Origin: Agrococcus sp. ARC_14
GTDB taxonomy: Bacteria > Actinomycetota > Actinomycetes > Actinomycetales > Microbacteriaceae
NCBI RefSeq assembly: GCF_022436485.1
Contig: NZ_JAKUDO010000003.1
Span: 62,001-126,000, forward strand
Direction of reading: 5' to 3'
Length of the DNA: 64,000 nucleotides
Below the pieces are notes generated by a model, which did not search any database, was not told the origin of the DNA, and saw only the letters and a list, made by a program, of their open reading frames with translations. A program made the position numbers and the translations under genes. Positions 19,394 through 28,546 of this stretch are shown here, piece by piece; the stretch's first letter is position 1; every line of letters starts with the position of its first letter.

Positions 19394-20698
19394 ATGGCCT
19401 CCGACCTGCGCATCACCTCCTCGCTCATGGACGCGACGCTGCTCGACCTGCCGTGGGATCTGCCGCTCGACGAGTGGACGGAGGACGATGTCGTGCAGCT
19501 GCCGAAGGGGATCTCACGCCACCTGGTGCGCTTCGCCCGGCTGAGCGGCCGCGTGGTGGCGATCAAGGAGACGACCGCCGAGATGGCGAACCGCGAGTAC
19601 GCCATGCTGCGCAGGCTGCAGCGCCTCGACGTGCCCTGCGTCGAGCCGCTCGCCGTGATCGCCGAGCGCTCCGACCGGGACGGCAACCCGCTCGCCGCGG
19701 TGCTCGTCACGCGGCACCTGCGCTTCTCGCTCCCCTACCGCGCCCTCTACTCGGCGTCGATGAAGGAGTCGACCGCGCAGCGACTGGTCGACGCGCTCGC
19801 CGGCCTGCTCGTGCGGCTCCACCTGGTGGGCTTCTACTGGGGCGACGTGTCGCTCTCGAACACGCTCTTCCGCCGCGACGCCGGTGCCTTCGCCGCCTAC
19901 CTCGTGGATGCCGAGACCGGCACGATCGAGTCGGCCGGGCTCTCCGACGGCCGGCGCGACGACGACCTCGAGGTGGCGCGCGTGAACATCGCCGGCGAGC
20001 TGCTCGATCTGGCGGCCGGCGGCCGGCTCGACGAGTCGATCGATCCCGTCGCGGTGGCGGGCTCGATCGTCGAGCAGTACCGCTCGCTCTGGCACGAGCT
20101 GCACAGCGATCAGGTGATCGCCGCCGACGAGCGGCACCGCATCCGCGAGCGCATCGAGCGCCTCAACGCGCTCGGCTACGACATCGGCGAGCTCTCCATC
20201 CGCACCGGCGACGGCGGCACGACCGTCGCCATCCGCCCCAAGGTCGTCGACCCGGGGCACCACCACCGGCGCCTGCAGTCGCTCACCGGCATCGATGCCG
20301 AGGAGAACCAGGCGCGGCGCATGCTCAACGATCTCGACGAGTACGTCGCGGTGCAGCACGACGCGCGGCCCAACGTCGGCGACGAGGCGCTCGCCAACGA
20401 GTGGTTCGAGCGCGTCTTCGCGCCCGTCGTCGAGTCGATCCCGCTCGAGCTGCGCGGCAAGCTCGAGGGGCCGGAGGTCTTCCACCAGGTGCTCGAGCAC
20501 CGCTGGTACCTCTCGGAGCAGCGCAAGAGCGGGGTGTCGATGACGGAGGCCGCCGCGAGCTACATCGAGACGCAGCTCGCCTTTCGGCGCGACGAGGCGG
20601 CGCTGCTGAACGTGCCGACGACCATGACGATGCCGGTCGTCACGCTGCAGGAAGGCGCCGACGACGAGGAGGAGCCGGACTGGCGGGAGCTGGTGTGA
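19394..20698 (+). CDS. DUF4032 protein with a lipopolysaccharide-kinase-like fold
   Basis: 434 aa. Kinase-like landmarks are visible in the N-terminal half: VAIKETTAEMANREY (possible VAIK lysine and Glu), LVRLHLVGFYWGDVSLSNTLFRRD (catalytic-loop-like GDVSLSN) and YLVDAETG (DxE in place of DFG). The C-terminal half matches actinobacterial DUF4032. The substrate is not known. TACGAT lies six bases before the ATG with no ribosome-binding site, so the mRNA is probably leaderless. It ends 25 bases from the convergent rlmB stop. Confidence 0.82.
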   Translation: MASDLRITSSLMDATLLDLPWDLPLDEWTEDDVVQLPKGISRHLVRFARLSGRVVAIKETTAEMANREYAMLRRLQRLDVPCVEPLAVIAERSDRDGNPLAAVLVTRHLRFSLPYRALYSASMKESTAQRLVDALAGLLVRLHLVGFYWGDVSLSNTLFRRDAGAFAAYLVDAETGTIESAGLSDGRRDDDLEVARVNIAGELLDLAAGGRLDESIDPVAVAGSIVEQYRSLWHELHSDQVIAADERHRIRERIERLNALGYDIGELSIRTGDGGTTVAIRPKVVDPGHHHRRLQSLTGIDAEENQARRMLNDLDEYVAVQHDARPNVGDEALANEWFERVFAPVVESIPLELRGKLEGPEVFHQVLEHRWYLSEQRKSGVSMTEAAASYIETQLAFRRDEAALLNVPTTMTMPVVTLQEGADDEEEPDWRELV

Positions 20699-20723
20699 GC
20701 TGCGCCCTTGGTCGTCGAGCAGA

Positions 20724-21704
20724 TCAGCGGGCGGTGGCGGACCGCCGCTTCGCCACCTCGTAGAGCGTGACGGATGCGGCGATGCCGGCGTTCAGCGACT
20801 CCGTCAGCCCGTCGATGGGGATCGAGACGATCGCGTCGCAGGTCTCCGCCACCAGGCGCGAGATGCCCTTGCCCTCGCTGCCGACCACAACGACCAAGGG
20901 GCCATCAGCCAGCTCGAGCTCGTGCAGCGGCACGTCACCGTCGCCGTCGAGACCGATGATGAACATCCCCTCGCGCTTCAGCTCCTTGAGCGTCGCGGTG
21001 AGGTTGGAGGCCATCGCCACCGGCACGCGTGCCGCGGCACCGGCAGAGGTCTTCCATGCGCTGGCCGTCACACCGACGGAGCGCCGCTGCGGCACGATCA
21101 CGCCCTGCGCGCCGAAGGCGGCTGCCGAGCGGATGATCGCACCCAGGTTGCGCGGGTCGGTGATGCCGTCGAGCGCGATGAACAGCGGGTTCTGGCTGCG
21201 GCTGCGCACGGTCTCGAGCAGGTCGATCGGGTGCGCGTACTGGTACGGCGGCACCTTGAGCGCGACGCCCTGGTGCACGGAGTCGTGCCCGGAGATGCGG
21301 TCGAGCTCTGGTCTCATGACCTCGAGCACCGGCACGCCGCGCTTGTTGGCGAGCGAGAGGATCTCCTTGACGCGGTCGTCCATCTCGAGCCGCGCGGCGA
21401 GGATCAGCGAGGTCGCGGGGATCTTGGCCTTCAGCGCCTCGAGCACCGAGTTGCGGCCGGTCACCAGCTCGGAGTCGTCCTTCGCCGATGAGGGCTTGCG
21501 GTGGCGCGGCGGCTCAGGCTTGCGGCCGCTCTTGCCCGCAGCGGCCTCGTAGCGCTCACGCGCTGCCTTCCGCTGACCGGCCGGGTGCCAGGAGCGATCC
21601 TCGGCCTTCGGCGTCGGGCCCTTGCCCTCGAGCGCCCTCCGGCCGTTTCCGCCGGTGCCCTTCGTGGGGCCCTTCTTGCGCGGTGCGCGCTGCGGCTTGC
21701 TCAT
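20724..21704 (-). CDS. rlmB: 23S rRNA 2'-O-methyltransferase, RlmB/SpoU type
   Basis: 326 aa. A basic, disordered N-terminus (about 75 residues) precedes an RNA-binding substrate domain ([21 protein letters not shown]) and the SPOUT knot domain: [43 protein letters not shown] and [19 protein letters not shown]. This type methylates a 23S rRNA guanosine. The ATG at 21704 is preferred because it forms ATGA with the cysS stop and has GGAG upstream. Order cysS-rlmB is conserved in actinobacteria. Confidence 0.92.
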   Translation of the reverse strand: MSKPQRAPRKKGPTKGTGGNGRRALEGKGPTPKAEDRSWHPAGQRKAARERYEAAAGKSGRKPEPPRHRKPSSAKDDSELVTGRNSVLEALKAKIPATSLILAARLEMDDRVKEILSLANKRGVPVLEVMRPELDRISGHDSVHQGVALKVPPYQYAHPIDLLETVRSRSQNPLFIALDGITDPRNLGAIIRSAAAFGAQGVIVPQRRSVGVTASAWKTSAGAAARVPVAMASNLTATLKELKREGMFIIGLDGDGDVPLHELELADGPLVVVVGSEGKGISRLVAETCDAIVSIPIDGLTESLNAGIAASVTLYEVAKRRSATAR

Positions 21705-23110
21705 GCGATGCTCCAAGTGGTGTCGTCTTTGCCGTCCTCGACGAGGATCCCGGCTGCCGCGAGCGCGTCGCGGATACGGTCGGAGGCGGTGAAGTCCTTC
21801 ACCGCGCGGGCCTCACGGCGCTCCGCCAGCAGCGTCTCGACGAGGCTGGCCAGGGCGCCGGACTCGGCCGACACTCCAGATTGCCACACTGCGTGCTCTG
21901 GGTCGAGCCCCAGCACGCGCAGCATCGCCCGCACCTCGCTCGCGCGAGCCAGCGCGAGGGCCGCGTCGCCCGCGTCGAGGGCGGCGTTCGCGGCGCGCGC
22001 GCTCTCATGCAGCACCGCCACTGCCTGCGGGGTCGAGAGGTCGTCGTCCATGGCTGCGCCGAAGGCATCCGGCACCGCCGCGTCGGACAGCTCGCCAGCG
22101 CGGGCGGCGCGCTCGAGCATCGACTCGATGCGGCCGAACGCGGCCTCCGCCTCAGCGAGCGACCCGCCCTCGAGGCTGCCGTCGGCCGTGCGCAGGTCGA
22201 TCGTGGATCGGTAGTGCGAGGCGACCAGGAAGTAGCGGGCGACGATCGGCCGCACCGCCTGCAGCAGGTCGATGGCGAAGATCGAGTTGCCGAGCGACTT
22301 CGACATCTTCTCGCCGTCGACGTTGACGAGCCCGTTGTGGCTCCAGACCTGCGCGAAGCCGAGGCCCGCGGCACTCGACTGCGCGAGCTCGTTCTCATGG
22401 TGCGGGAACCGCAGGTCGAGGCCGCCGCCGTGGATGTCGAAGGCGTCGCCGAGATAGGTGCGCGCCATCGCCGAGCACTCGATGTGCCAGCCGGGGCGCC
22501 CGCGACCCCAGGGCGACTCCCAGGAGGCCGACTCCGGCTCGTCGTCCTTGCGCGCCTTCCAGAGCGCGAAGTCGCGCGGGTCGCGCTTGCCGCGCAGATC
22601 GGCGTCGGCGGCCGTCTCCATGTTCTCGACCCGCTGCCGGGTGAGCTCGCCGTAGCGCTCCCACGAGCGCACGTCGAAGTAGACGTCGGCCGAGCCGTCG
22701 AGCGCAGGATAGGCGTGGCCGCGCTCGATGAGCAGCGCGATGAGCGCATGCATGGCGGGCACGGATGCGGTGGCGCGCGGCTCATAGGTCGGCGCGAGCA
22801 CGCCGACGGCGCGGTAGGCCGCTGTGAACTCGAGCTCGACGCGGTAGGCCAGCGCCCACCACGGCTCGTCGGTCGCGTTGACGAGCACCTTGTCATCGAT
22901 GTCGGTGACGTTGCGCACGAAGGTGACGCGGTTGCCGCGGTGGGTCAGCCAGCGGCGCCAGACGTCGTAGACGACGGCGCTGCGCACGTGGCCGACGTGC
23001 GGAGACGACTGCACGGTCGGCCCGCAGACGTACATCGAGACCTCACCGGCCTGGAGCGGCCGCAGGTCGACGACGGCCTGCTGCTTCGAGTCGTAGATGC
23101 GCACGGTCAC
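21701..23110 (-). CDS. cysS: Cysteinyl-tRNA synthetase
   Basis: 469 aa, class I synthetase charging tRNA-Cys. HIGH-like motif is [21 protein letters not shown] is [12 protein letters not shown], and zinc ligands are [15 protein letters not shown] and HHENE. The GTG at 23110 ([11 protein letters not shown]) is chosen because other CysS proteins begin this way; in-frame GTG 23137 and TTG 23119 lie further upstream inside a repeat. Coupled by ATGA overlap to rlmB. Confidence 0.95.
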   Translation of the reverse strand: MTVRIYDSKQQAVVDLRPLQAGEVSMYVCGPTVQSSPHVGHVRSAVVYDVWRRWLTHRGNRVTFVRNVTDIDDKVLVNATDEPWWALAYRVELEFTAAYRAVGVLAPTYEPRATASVPAMHALIALLIERGHAYPALDGSADVYFDVRSWERYGELTRQRVENMETAADADLRGKRDPRDFALWKARKDDEPESASWESPWGRGRPGWHIECSAMARTYLGDAFDIHGGGLDLRFPHHENELAQSSAAGLGFAQVWSHNGLVNVDGEKMSKSLGNSIFAIDLLQAVRPIVARYFLVASHYRSTIDLRTADGSLEGGSLAEAEAAFGRIESMLERAARAGELSDAAVPDAFGAAMDDDLSTPQAVAVLHESARAANAALDAGDAALALARASEVRAMLRVLGLDPEHAVWQSGVSAESGALASLVETLLAERREARAVKDFTASDRIRDALAAAGILVEDGKDDTTWSIA

Positions 23111-23138
23111 GGTAGCCAAGGCTACTTGCCGCAGCACG

Positions 23139-23222
23139 GTGATCGAGTAGGCGCCGGAGGCGTCGTATCAAGATCGGTGGCGGTGTCGTCTCGATACGCC
23201 CCTGCGGGGCTACTCGACGACC
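23139..23222. repeat. REP-like element pair between cysS and ispDF
   Basis: GGTGATCGAGTAG...CGTATCAAGATC (23139-23176) and the inverted GTCTCGATACGCC...GGCTACTCGACGACC (23187-23222) belong to the palindrome family seen elsewhere. They are followed by a short duplication of CCGGGGTGAGCCGCGGG. This is the only copy lying between genes transcribed in the same direction. Confidence 0.65.
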
Positions 23223-23258
23223 GGGGTGAGCCGCGGGCCACCGGGGTGAGCCGCGGGG

Positions 23259-24434
23259 CTACTCGGCGACCGGGGTGGGCCTGCGGCGGATCAGCGCGGT
23301 CGCGATCGCCTGCACGCCCTCGCCGCGGCCGATGGCGCCGAGGCCGTCGGTCGTCGTGCCGGAGACGCTGACGGGGGCACCGAGCATCGCCGTCAGCACG
23401 GCCTGCGCCTCCTCGCGGCGCGTGCCGATGCGGGGGCGGACGCCCAGCACCTGCACCGAGACGTTCACCGGCGCCCAGCCGTGCTCGGCCAGCAGCGCGA
23501 CGGCCGCGCGCACGAAGACCTCGCCGTGCGCGCCGGCGTGCTGCGGGTCGTCGACGCCGACGAGCCCGCCGATGTCGCCCAGGCCGGCTGCGCCCAGCAG
23601 CGCATCGACGATCGCGTGGCAGACGGCATCGCCGTCGGAGTGGCCGACGAGCCCGACGCCCTCCCACTCGATGCCTGCGAGCCGCAGCGGGCCCTCACCG
23701 CCGAAGCCGTGCACGTCGACGCCGATGCCGGTGCGGATGTCGGCGACTTCTCGCATGCCGGGCTCCTTCCGAGCGAGCAGCGACTCGGCGCGCTCCGCAT
23801 CTGCGGGGGTGGTGATCTTGAAGGCGAGCTCGTCGCCGGCGACCGGCACGACCTGCTCGCCGACGGCCTGCACAAGCTGGGCGTCGTCGGTCGACGCGCC
23901 CCGGGCATCCCCCGCCGTCTCGTATGCCCGACGCAGGAGCGCCGCCTCGAATCCCTGTGGCGTCTGCATCGCCCGCAGCGCGGCCCGGTCGACGATCGCA
24001 CCGAGGCCGGCTGCATCCGCCTCGCGGATGGTGTCGACCACCGGCAGCACCGGCACGACAGCACCGGCGCCGTCGCGGAGGGCGGCGATCACCCGCTCGA
24101 CCAGCGCCGCGGGCGCGAGCGCCCGCGCGGCGTCGTGCACGAGCACCCACCGCGCATCGCCCGCGGCCGCCAGACCTGCTGCGACCGAGTCGGCACGCGC
24201 CTCGCCGCCCGCGACCACGGTCGCGACGAGCCCGGCGCGCTCGGCGATCGCCGACGCATCCGCCTCGTGTCCCGCTGGCACCACGATGACGAACGCGGCA
24301 TCCACCGCCGCCAGGCCGCGCAGCGCGTGCTCGAGGATCGTGGCCCCCGCAATCTCGGCGAACGCCTTGGGCACGCCGCGGCCGAGCCGGGTGCCGCTGC
24401 CAGCGGCTACGACGATGAGGGCGGTGTCGGTCAC
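23259..24434 (-). CDS. ispDF: Bifunctional IspD-IspF: MEP cytidylyltransferase and MECDP synthase
   Basis: 391 aa. The N-terminal half (1-230) is IspD: AAGSGTRLGRGVPKAF for CTP binding and VHDAARALAPAALVERV. The C-terminal half (about 235-391) is IspF: GIGVDVHGF, the metal site HSDGDAVCHAIVDALLGAAGLGDIG and TTDGLGAIGRGEG. Together they catalyse two non-consecutive steps of the MEP isoprenoid pathway. Fusion occurs in part of the actinobacteria; others have two genes. The GTG start has TAGGCT exactly six bases upstream, so the mRNA is probably leaderless. Confidence 0.95.
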   Translation of the reverse strand: MTDTALIVVAAGSGTRLGRGVPKAFAEIAGATILEHALRGLAAVDAAFVIVVPAGHEADASAIAERAGLVATVVAGGEARADSVAAGLAAAGDARWVLVHDAARALAPAALVERVIAALRDGAGAVVPVLPVVDTIREADAAGLGAIVDRAALRAMQTPQGFEAALLRRAYETAGDARGASTDDAQLVQAVGEQVVPVAGDELAFKITTPADAERAESLLARKEPGMREVADIRTGIGVDVHGFGGEGPLRLAGIEWEGVGLVGHSDGDAVCHAIVDALLGAAGLGDIGGLVGVDDPQHAGAHGEVFVRAAVALLAEHGWAPVNVSVQVLGVRPRIGTRREEAQAVLTAMLGAPVSVSGTTTDGLGAIGRGEGVQAIATALIRRRPTPVAE

Positions 24435-24471
24435 GGTGTCAGCCTAGGCGGGCGCCCGCACGATGACAGAA

Positions 24472-24508
24472 GAGAGGCACCCGCCCTTGGGGTGCGGGTG
24501 CCCCTCTC
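24472..24508 (-). terminator. Probable terminator of carD
   Basis: Stem GAGAGG-CACCCGC pairs with GCGGGTG-CCCCTCTC, with a two-base bulge. It lies 14 bases after the carD stop and before the leaderless ispDF promoter. Confidence 0.6.
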
Positions 24509-24521
24509 GTCTGTGGTGCGA

Positions 24522-25010
24522 TCAGCTCGCGGGGGCGAGCGCCTCGTCGAGGCGCGCCGAGGCGGCATCCTCATCGGTCTTCTCAGCGAGCGCGAGCTCG
24601 GAGACCAGGATCTGGCGAGCCTTCGCCAGCATGCGCTTCTCGCCTGCCGAGAGGCCGCGATCCTGGTCGCGGCGCGAGAGGTCGCGCACGACCTCGCTCA
24701 CCTTGATCACATCGCCGGAAGCGAGCTTCTCGACGTTCGCCTTGTAGCGGCGGGCCCAGTTCGTGGGCTCCTCGGTGAAGTCAGCGCGCAGCACCTCGAA
24801 GACCTTGTCGAGGCCCTCTTCGCCGATGACGTCGCGAACGCCCACCAGGTCGACGTTGGCAGCGGGCACCTCGATCGTGAGGCCGCCCTGCGCGACGTTG
24901 AGCTTGAGGTAGGTGGTGTCGACGCCCTTGATCTTGCGGACCTTGACCTCGGTGATCTTCGCGGCGCCGTGGTGGGGATAGACAACCGTCTCTCCGACCT
25001 CAAAGTTCAT
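24522..25010 (-). CDS. carD: CarD-family RNA polymerase-binding transcription factor
   Basis: 162 aa. The N-terminal Tudor-like RNAP-interaction domain is [35 protein letters not shown]. The helical DNA-binding domain contains [47 protein letters not shown], with the conserved Trp that wedges into promoter DNA. CarD stabilises open complexes, especially at rRNA promoters. Synteny carD-ispD/F-cysS-rlmB is conserved in actinobacteria. GAGGAGC precedes the ATG. Confidence 0.96.
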   Translation of the reverse strand: MNFEVGETVVYPHHGAAKITEVKVRKIKGVDTTYLKLNVAQGGLTIEVPAANVDLVGVRDVIGEEGLDKVFEVLRADFTEEPTNWARRYKANVEKLASGDVIKVSEVVRDLSRRDQDRGLSAGEKRMLAKARQILVSELALAEKTDEDAASARLDEALAPAS

Positions 25011-25040
25011 CGAATGCTCCTCGTCATAGCCAGAACCTTG

Positions 25041-25067
25041 ATTTTATCACAGCGTGTCGATCGCCAA
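25041..25067 (-). promoter_or_regulatory. Candidate carD promoter
   Basis: Minus strand: TTGGCG, 15 bases, then TAAAAT, inside an unusually AT-rich patch (GTGATAAAATC) for this genome. Transcription would start about 20-25 bases before the carD ATG. The spacer is shorter than the usual 17. Confidence 0.4.
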
Positions 25068-25117
25068 CGCCTGGTCCGGAGTGGTTGAATCACGCCCTTC
25101 TTGCATAGGCTCGCCCG

Positions 25118-25200
25118 GTTTCCGACGCCCGAGACGGGCGTCGGCGCTGGGGTCGCGGCGGAGGCCCGCAAGGGCCTCCGCCCTGAGCTCCACCGCGCTA
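25118..25200 (-). repeat. 83-bp inverted repeat, copy 1
   Basis: Reading on the minus strand from 25200, it starts TAGCGCGGTGGAGCT and contains two hairpins: GCGGAGGCCC...GGGCCTCCGC and CCGACGCCCG...CGGGCGTCGG. It matches the opposite-strand copy at 25723-25805 at about 73 of 83 positions without gaps by hand alignment. A base change on one side of the second stem is matched on the other side. Confidence 0.85.
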
Positions 25201-25263
25201 GAGTGGTCTGCGACCGCGCCGGCCGCACCAGACGGCGCGCGTCACACCGTCGAAAGGGTCCCC

Positions 25264-25725
25264 GTGCAGCCTCGTCTCGCAGCCGCAGTTGTCGCAGCCG
25301 TCGTCGTCGTCTTCGCCGCGACCGGCTGCAATCTCATCACGCCGCAGGCGACGACGATCGACTACGACGCATCCGACGGCGTCTCCGGCACCACCGGCAC
25401 GGTCGAGATCCACAACGCCATGCTGATCGGCGAGCCGGAGGGCGAGGCGCTGAACCTCTCCACCACGTTCACGAACCCGGGCGAGGCGACGTTCCTCGAG
25501 GTGCGCGTCGGCGACGCGGTCGAGCAGATCCGCATTCCGGCGGGCGTCACGACCTACGGCTTCCCCGAGCAGCAGCTCGTCTTCCCCGCCGCACCCGATC
25601 TGGTGTTCGGCTCGCTGCAGAACGTCTCCTTCCAGGCAGACGGCGCCCAGCCGACCGGCCTCGAGGTTCCCACGATCTCCACCGAGGTCGTCGGCTACGA
25701 GACGCTCGCACCCGCCGCCGAATAG
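25264..25725 (+). CDS. Small lipoprotein, unknown function
   Basis: 153 aa from the GTG at 25264, which has AAAGGG upstream. The signal peptide ends VFAATGC with lipobox Cys near residue 20. The mature part is a single predicted beta-rich domain (GTVEIHNAMLIGEPEGEALNLSTTFTNPGEATFLEVRV) with no Cys after the lipobox and no recognised catalytic motif. Its stop codon TAG is the first three bases of repeat copy 2, and copy 1 lies upstream, so the gene is exactly bracketed by an 83-bp inverted repeat. Confidence 0.8.
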   Translation: MQPRLAAAVVAAVVVVFAATGCNLITPQATTIDYDASDGVSGTTGTVEIHNAMLIGEPEGEALNLSTTFTNPGEATFLEVRVGDAVEQIRIPAGVTTYGFPEQQLVFPAAPDLVFGSLQNVSFQADGAQPTGLEVPTISTEVVGYETLAPAAE

Positions 25726-25805
25726 CGCGCTGGAGCTGAGAGCGGAGGTCCTTTCGGGCCTCCGCCGCGACGCCAGCGCCGAGGCCCGTCTCGGGCCTCG
25801 GGAGC
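25723..25805 (+). repeat. 83-bp inverted repeat, copy 2
   Basis: Starts TAGCGCGCTGGAGCTGAG, whose first three bases are the lipoprotein gene's stop codon. It has hairpins GCGGAGG...CCTCCGC and CCGAGGCCCG...CGGGCCTCGG. Opposite orientation to copy 1. Probably also works as a terminator. Confidence 0.85.
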
Positions 25806-25826
25806 AGCAACGGCCGCAGCGCCCGC

Positions 25827-26510
25827 TCAGCGCTCGAAGCGATACCCGAGCCCGCGAAGCGTCACCACGCGCGTGGGGTTCGAGGGGTCTTCCTCGATCT
25901 TCGCCCGCAGACGCTTGACGTGCACGTCGAGCGTCTTCGTGTCGCCGAAGTAGTCGCTCCCCCACACCCGGTCGATGAGCTGCCCGCGCGTGAGCACCCT
26001 GCCCGCGTTGCGCATCAGGTACTCGAGCAGCTCGAACTCGCGCAGCGGCATCGCGACCTCGTCGTTCGCGACGTGCACGGTGTGGCTGTCGGAGTCGAGC
26101 CGCACCCGGCCGATCTCGACCACCGAGTCGTCGTCCTCCTCCTCGTCGACCGCCCGGCGACGGAGGACGGCACGGATGCGCGCCACGAGCTCACGGGTCG
26201 AGTAGGGCTTGGTCACGTAGTCGTCCGCGCCGAGCTCGAGGCCGACGATCGTGTCGACCTCGCTGTCCTTCGCGGTCACCATGATGATCGGCACCGCCGA
26301 GCTCTGACGGATGTGACGGCAGACCTCGGTGCCGCTGCGACCGGGGAGCATGAGATCGAGCAGGATGAGGTCTGCGCCCTCCTGCTCGAACATCCGCACT
26401 GCGGCGTTGCCGTCCTCCGCGTGGGCGGTCTCGTAGCCCTCGAGCTCGAGCAGGTAGGCCAGCGGCTCGGCGAGCGCCGTCTCGTCCTCGACGATCAGGA
26501 TGCGCGTCAT
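25827..26510 (-). CDS. regX3: Phosphate-starvation response regulator RegX3-like
   Basis: 227 aa OmpR/PhoB-type regulator. The receiver has EDETALAE, phospho-Asp in LILLDLMLPGRSG, MVTAKDS and DDYVTKPYS. The winged helix has MPLREFELLEYLMRNAGRVLTRGQLIDRVWG and DVHVKRLRAKIEED, ending LRGLGYRFER. Its gene overlaps the kinase gene by ATGA and lies opposite phoU; gpmA is nearby, as around senX3-regX3 in mycobacteria. It likely activates pstSCAB through the PHO box at 43.3 kb. Confidence 0.9.
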   Translation of the reverse strand: MTRILIVEDETALAEPLAYLLELEGYETAHAEDGNAAVRMFEQEGADLILLDLMLPGRSGTEVCRHIRQSSAVPIIMVTAKDSEVDTIVGLELGADDYVTKPYSTRELVARIRAVLRRRAVDEEEDDDSVVEIGRVRLDSDSHTVHVANDEVAMPLREFELLEYLMRNAGRVLTRGQLIDRVWGSDYFGDTKTLDVHVKRLRAKIEEDPSNPTRVVTLRGLGYRFER

Positions 26511-27655
26511 GCAGTCTCCTTGCGAGCGGGTGCGGGTGCGACGGGAAGCCGCAGGGTGAAGGTCGAGCCCTGGCTGGGGCGGGACCAGAGGGTGACCTCG
26601 CCGCCGTGGCTGACGGCGACGTGCTTCACGATACTGAGGCCGAGGCCCGTGCCGCCCGTCACGCGGCTGCGTGCGGGGTCGACCCGGTAGAAGCGCTCGA
26701 ACACGCGCTCCTGGTCGTCGTCCGCGATGCCGACTCCCTTGTCGGTCACGGCGATCTCGACCACATCATCCACCACCCGGACGCCGATGCCGACGTGGGT
26801 CGCATCCGGGGAGTACTGGACGGCGTTCGAGATCAGGTTCTGCAGCGCCATGGTCACGAGCTCCTCGGAGCCCAGCAGCTCGACCTCTTCGAGCACGCGC
26901 GGGATGATGCGCATCCGCTTGGCCTCAGCGAGCACCCCGTTGCGGTCGACGGCGACGTCGATGACGCGCGAGACCTGGAAGCGCTCCGCATGCTCGAGCG
27001 GATCGTCGGCCTGGATGCGCGAGAGGTCGATGAGCTCCTTGGTCATGCGGCCCAGGCGGTCGGCCTCGACCTGCATGCGCTTCGAGAACGAGCGCACGCG
27101 AGCGGGGTCGTCGGCGCCGGCCTCGATCGCCTCCGCCAGGAGCGTGAGCGCGCCGATCGGAGTCTTGAGCTCGTGGCTGATGTTGGCCACGAAGTCGCGC
27201 CGCACGCCGGCGAGCCGCAGCTCCTCGGTGCGGTCGGCGGCGAGCACGAGCATGAAGCGGTTGCCGAGCGGGGCGACGCGCACGCGCAGCTGCATCTCGG
27301 TGCCGGCGCCGATGCGGCCGCGCCGGTAGGTGAAGTCGACCACCTCGGCCTCGCCAGTGCGCCACACGCGTCGGACCGCGTCCGAGATCTCCCTCGAGCG
27401 CAGCTCGCGGCCCTCGACGAGGTCGAGCGAGTCGGCGCCGGGCGAGGAGACGATCACCTGGTTGGAGCCGTCGAGCACGACGCCCGCGGACTCCAGCACA
27501 TCGATCATGGCGGTGATGCCGTCGGGGATGGGCTCGCTCGCGATCGCCATCACCTGACGGCCTCGCTGGGCTGCCAGCCCGAGCAAGTGCACAGAGCCGG
27601 CTCCGAACGCGAACCCCAACAGGAGCGCGAGGAGCACGTACCAGGACGCATCCAC
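26507..27655 (-). CDS. senX3: Phosphate sensor histidine kinase SenX3-like
   Basis: 382 aa from the GTG at 27655 (VDASWYVLLALLLGFAFGAG). One N-terminal transmembrane segment (about 5-28) is followed by a PAS-like sensor (IPDGITAMIDVLESAGVVLDGSNQV), HisKA with phospho-His161 in NISHELKTPIGAL and an ATPase domain with LISNAVQYS, VTDKGVGIADDD and GTGLGLSIVKHV. Known SenX3 proteins read phosphate status through PhoU and the Pst transporter, both encoded in this window. Longer in-frame starts upstream lack support. Confidence 0.9.
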   Translation of the reverse strand: MDASWYVLLALLLGFAFGAGSVHLLGLAAQRGRQVMAIASEPIPDGITAMIDVLESAGVVLDGSNQVIVSSPGADSLDLVEGRELRSREISDAVRRVWRTGEAEVVDFTYRRGRIGAGTEMQLRVRVAPLGNRFMLVLAADRTEELRLAGVRRDFVANISHELKTPIGALTLLAEAIEAGADDPARVRSFSKRMQVEADRLGRMTKELIDLSRIQADDPLEHAERFQVSRVIDVAVDRNGVLAEAKRMRIIPRVLEEVELLGSEELVTMALQNLISNAVQYSPDATHVGIGVRVVDDVVEIAVTDKGVGIADDDQERVFERFYRVDPARSRVTGGTGLGLSIVKHVAVSHGGEVTLWSRPSQGSTFTLRLPVAPAPARKETA

Positions 27656-27690
27656 CCGACGATCGTATCCTTGTCCAGACCCGCCCCCGC

Positions 27691-27722
27691 GGTTCAGCCG
27701 TCGGACACCCGCCGGTAACCTG
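27691..27722. promoter_or_regulatory. PHO-box-like repeats between senX3 and phoU
   Basis: Three imperfect 11-bp units GGTTCAGCCG, CGGACACCCG and CGGTAACCTG resemble actinobacterial PHO boxes (GTTCACC at 11-bp spacing), though more weakly than the site at 43.3 kb. The position between divergent senX3 and phoU suits autoregulation. Confidence 0.35.
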
Positions 27723-27795
27723 GGCGCGGAAGACTCGGGGTTCGACCCGTGCCCGGCCCCGATGCAGTCTCGGGCAGACCACAAGGAGCAGCAGC

Positions 27796-28488
27796 ATGCG
27801 CGACGTATTCCAGCAGGAGCTCGCCGAGGTGCAGGAGCGCCTCGTCGACATCGCCAACCACGTGCTCGTCTCGATCGAGGCGGCAGTGCGCGCGTTCGGC
27901 GACTCCAACGTGCAGCTCGCAGAGCAGGTCATCGCTGCCGACCCTGTCATCGACGACAAGGCGGCTTCGCTCGACGAGCTCGCGATCGACATCATCGCCC
28001 GCCAGTCGCCGGTCGCCAGAGACCTGCGCATCGTGGTCTCTGCCCTGCGCATCTCGGCATCGCTCGAGCGCATGGGCGACCTCGCGCGCCACATCGCGAT
28101 GCTCGCGCGCTACCGCTTCCCGATGCAGGTCGTGCCGGAGTCGCTGCAGCCGACCTTCGCAGAGATGGGTGCGAGCGACATCGAGGTCGCGAGGCTGCTG
28201 CGCGACCTGCTCGAGACGCAGGACCTGACGATCGCCGATCGCATCGAAATCGCCGACGAGCACGTCGACAAGCTGCACCGCGATGTGTTCGCGCATGTGC
28301 TGGGCACGTCGTGGGAGGGCGCCGCGCACACGACGGTCGACGCGACGCTCGCCAGCCGCTACCACGAGCGATTCGCCGACCACGCGGTCGGCATCGCCAA
28401 GAAGGTCAAGTACCTCGCGACCGGCGACTGGGCCGGCGACGAGGAGCACCTGCCGAAGAACCCCGAGCCGGTGCAGCCGGCCGAGTAA
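27796..28488 (+). CDS. phoU: Phosphate signalling protein PhoU
   Basis: 230 aa, two repeated three-helix bundles. Metal-cluster motifs are visible: in repeat 1 DPVIDDKAASLDELAIDIIARQSPVARDLR and in repeat 2 ADEHVDKLHRDVFAHVL. PhoU joins the Pst transporter to the SenX3-type kinase and keeps the system off when phosphate is plentiful. Transcribed divergently from senX3-regX3; AAGGAG precedes the ATG. Confidence 0.95.
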   Translation: MRDVFQQELAEVQERLVDIANHVLVSIEAAVRAFGDSNVQLAEQVIAADPVIDDKAASLDELAIDIIARQSPVARDLRIVVSALRISASLERMGDLARHIAMLARYRFPMQVVPESLQPTFAEMGASDIEVARLLRDLLETQDLTIADRIEIADEHVDKLHRDVFAHVLGTSWEGAAHTTVDATLASRYHERFADHAVGIAKKVKYLATGDWAGDEEHLPKNPEPVQPAE

Positions 28489-28497
28489 CGCCACGAA

Positions 28498-28533
28498 CGA
28501 GAACGGGCCCCACTGCTGTGGGGCCCGTTCTCG
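28498..28533. terminator. Bidirectional terminator between phoU and gpmA
   Basis: A perfect 16-bp stem (CGAGAACGGGCCCCAC with its complement) and a four-base loop, between convergent genes. Confidence 0.8.
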
Positions 28534-28546
28534 CGTGCGGGTGGCT

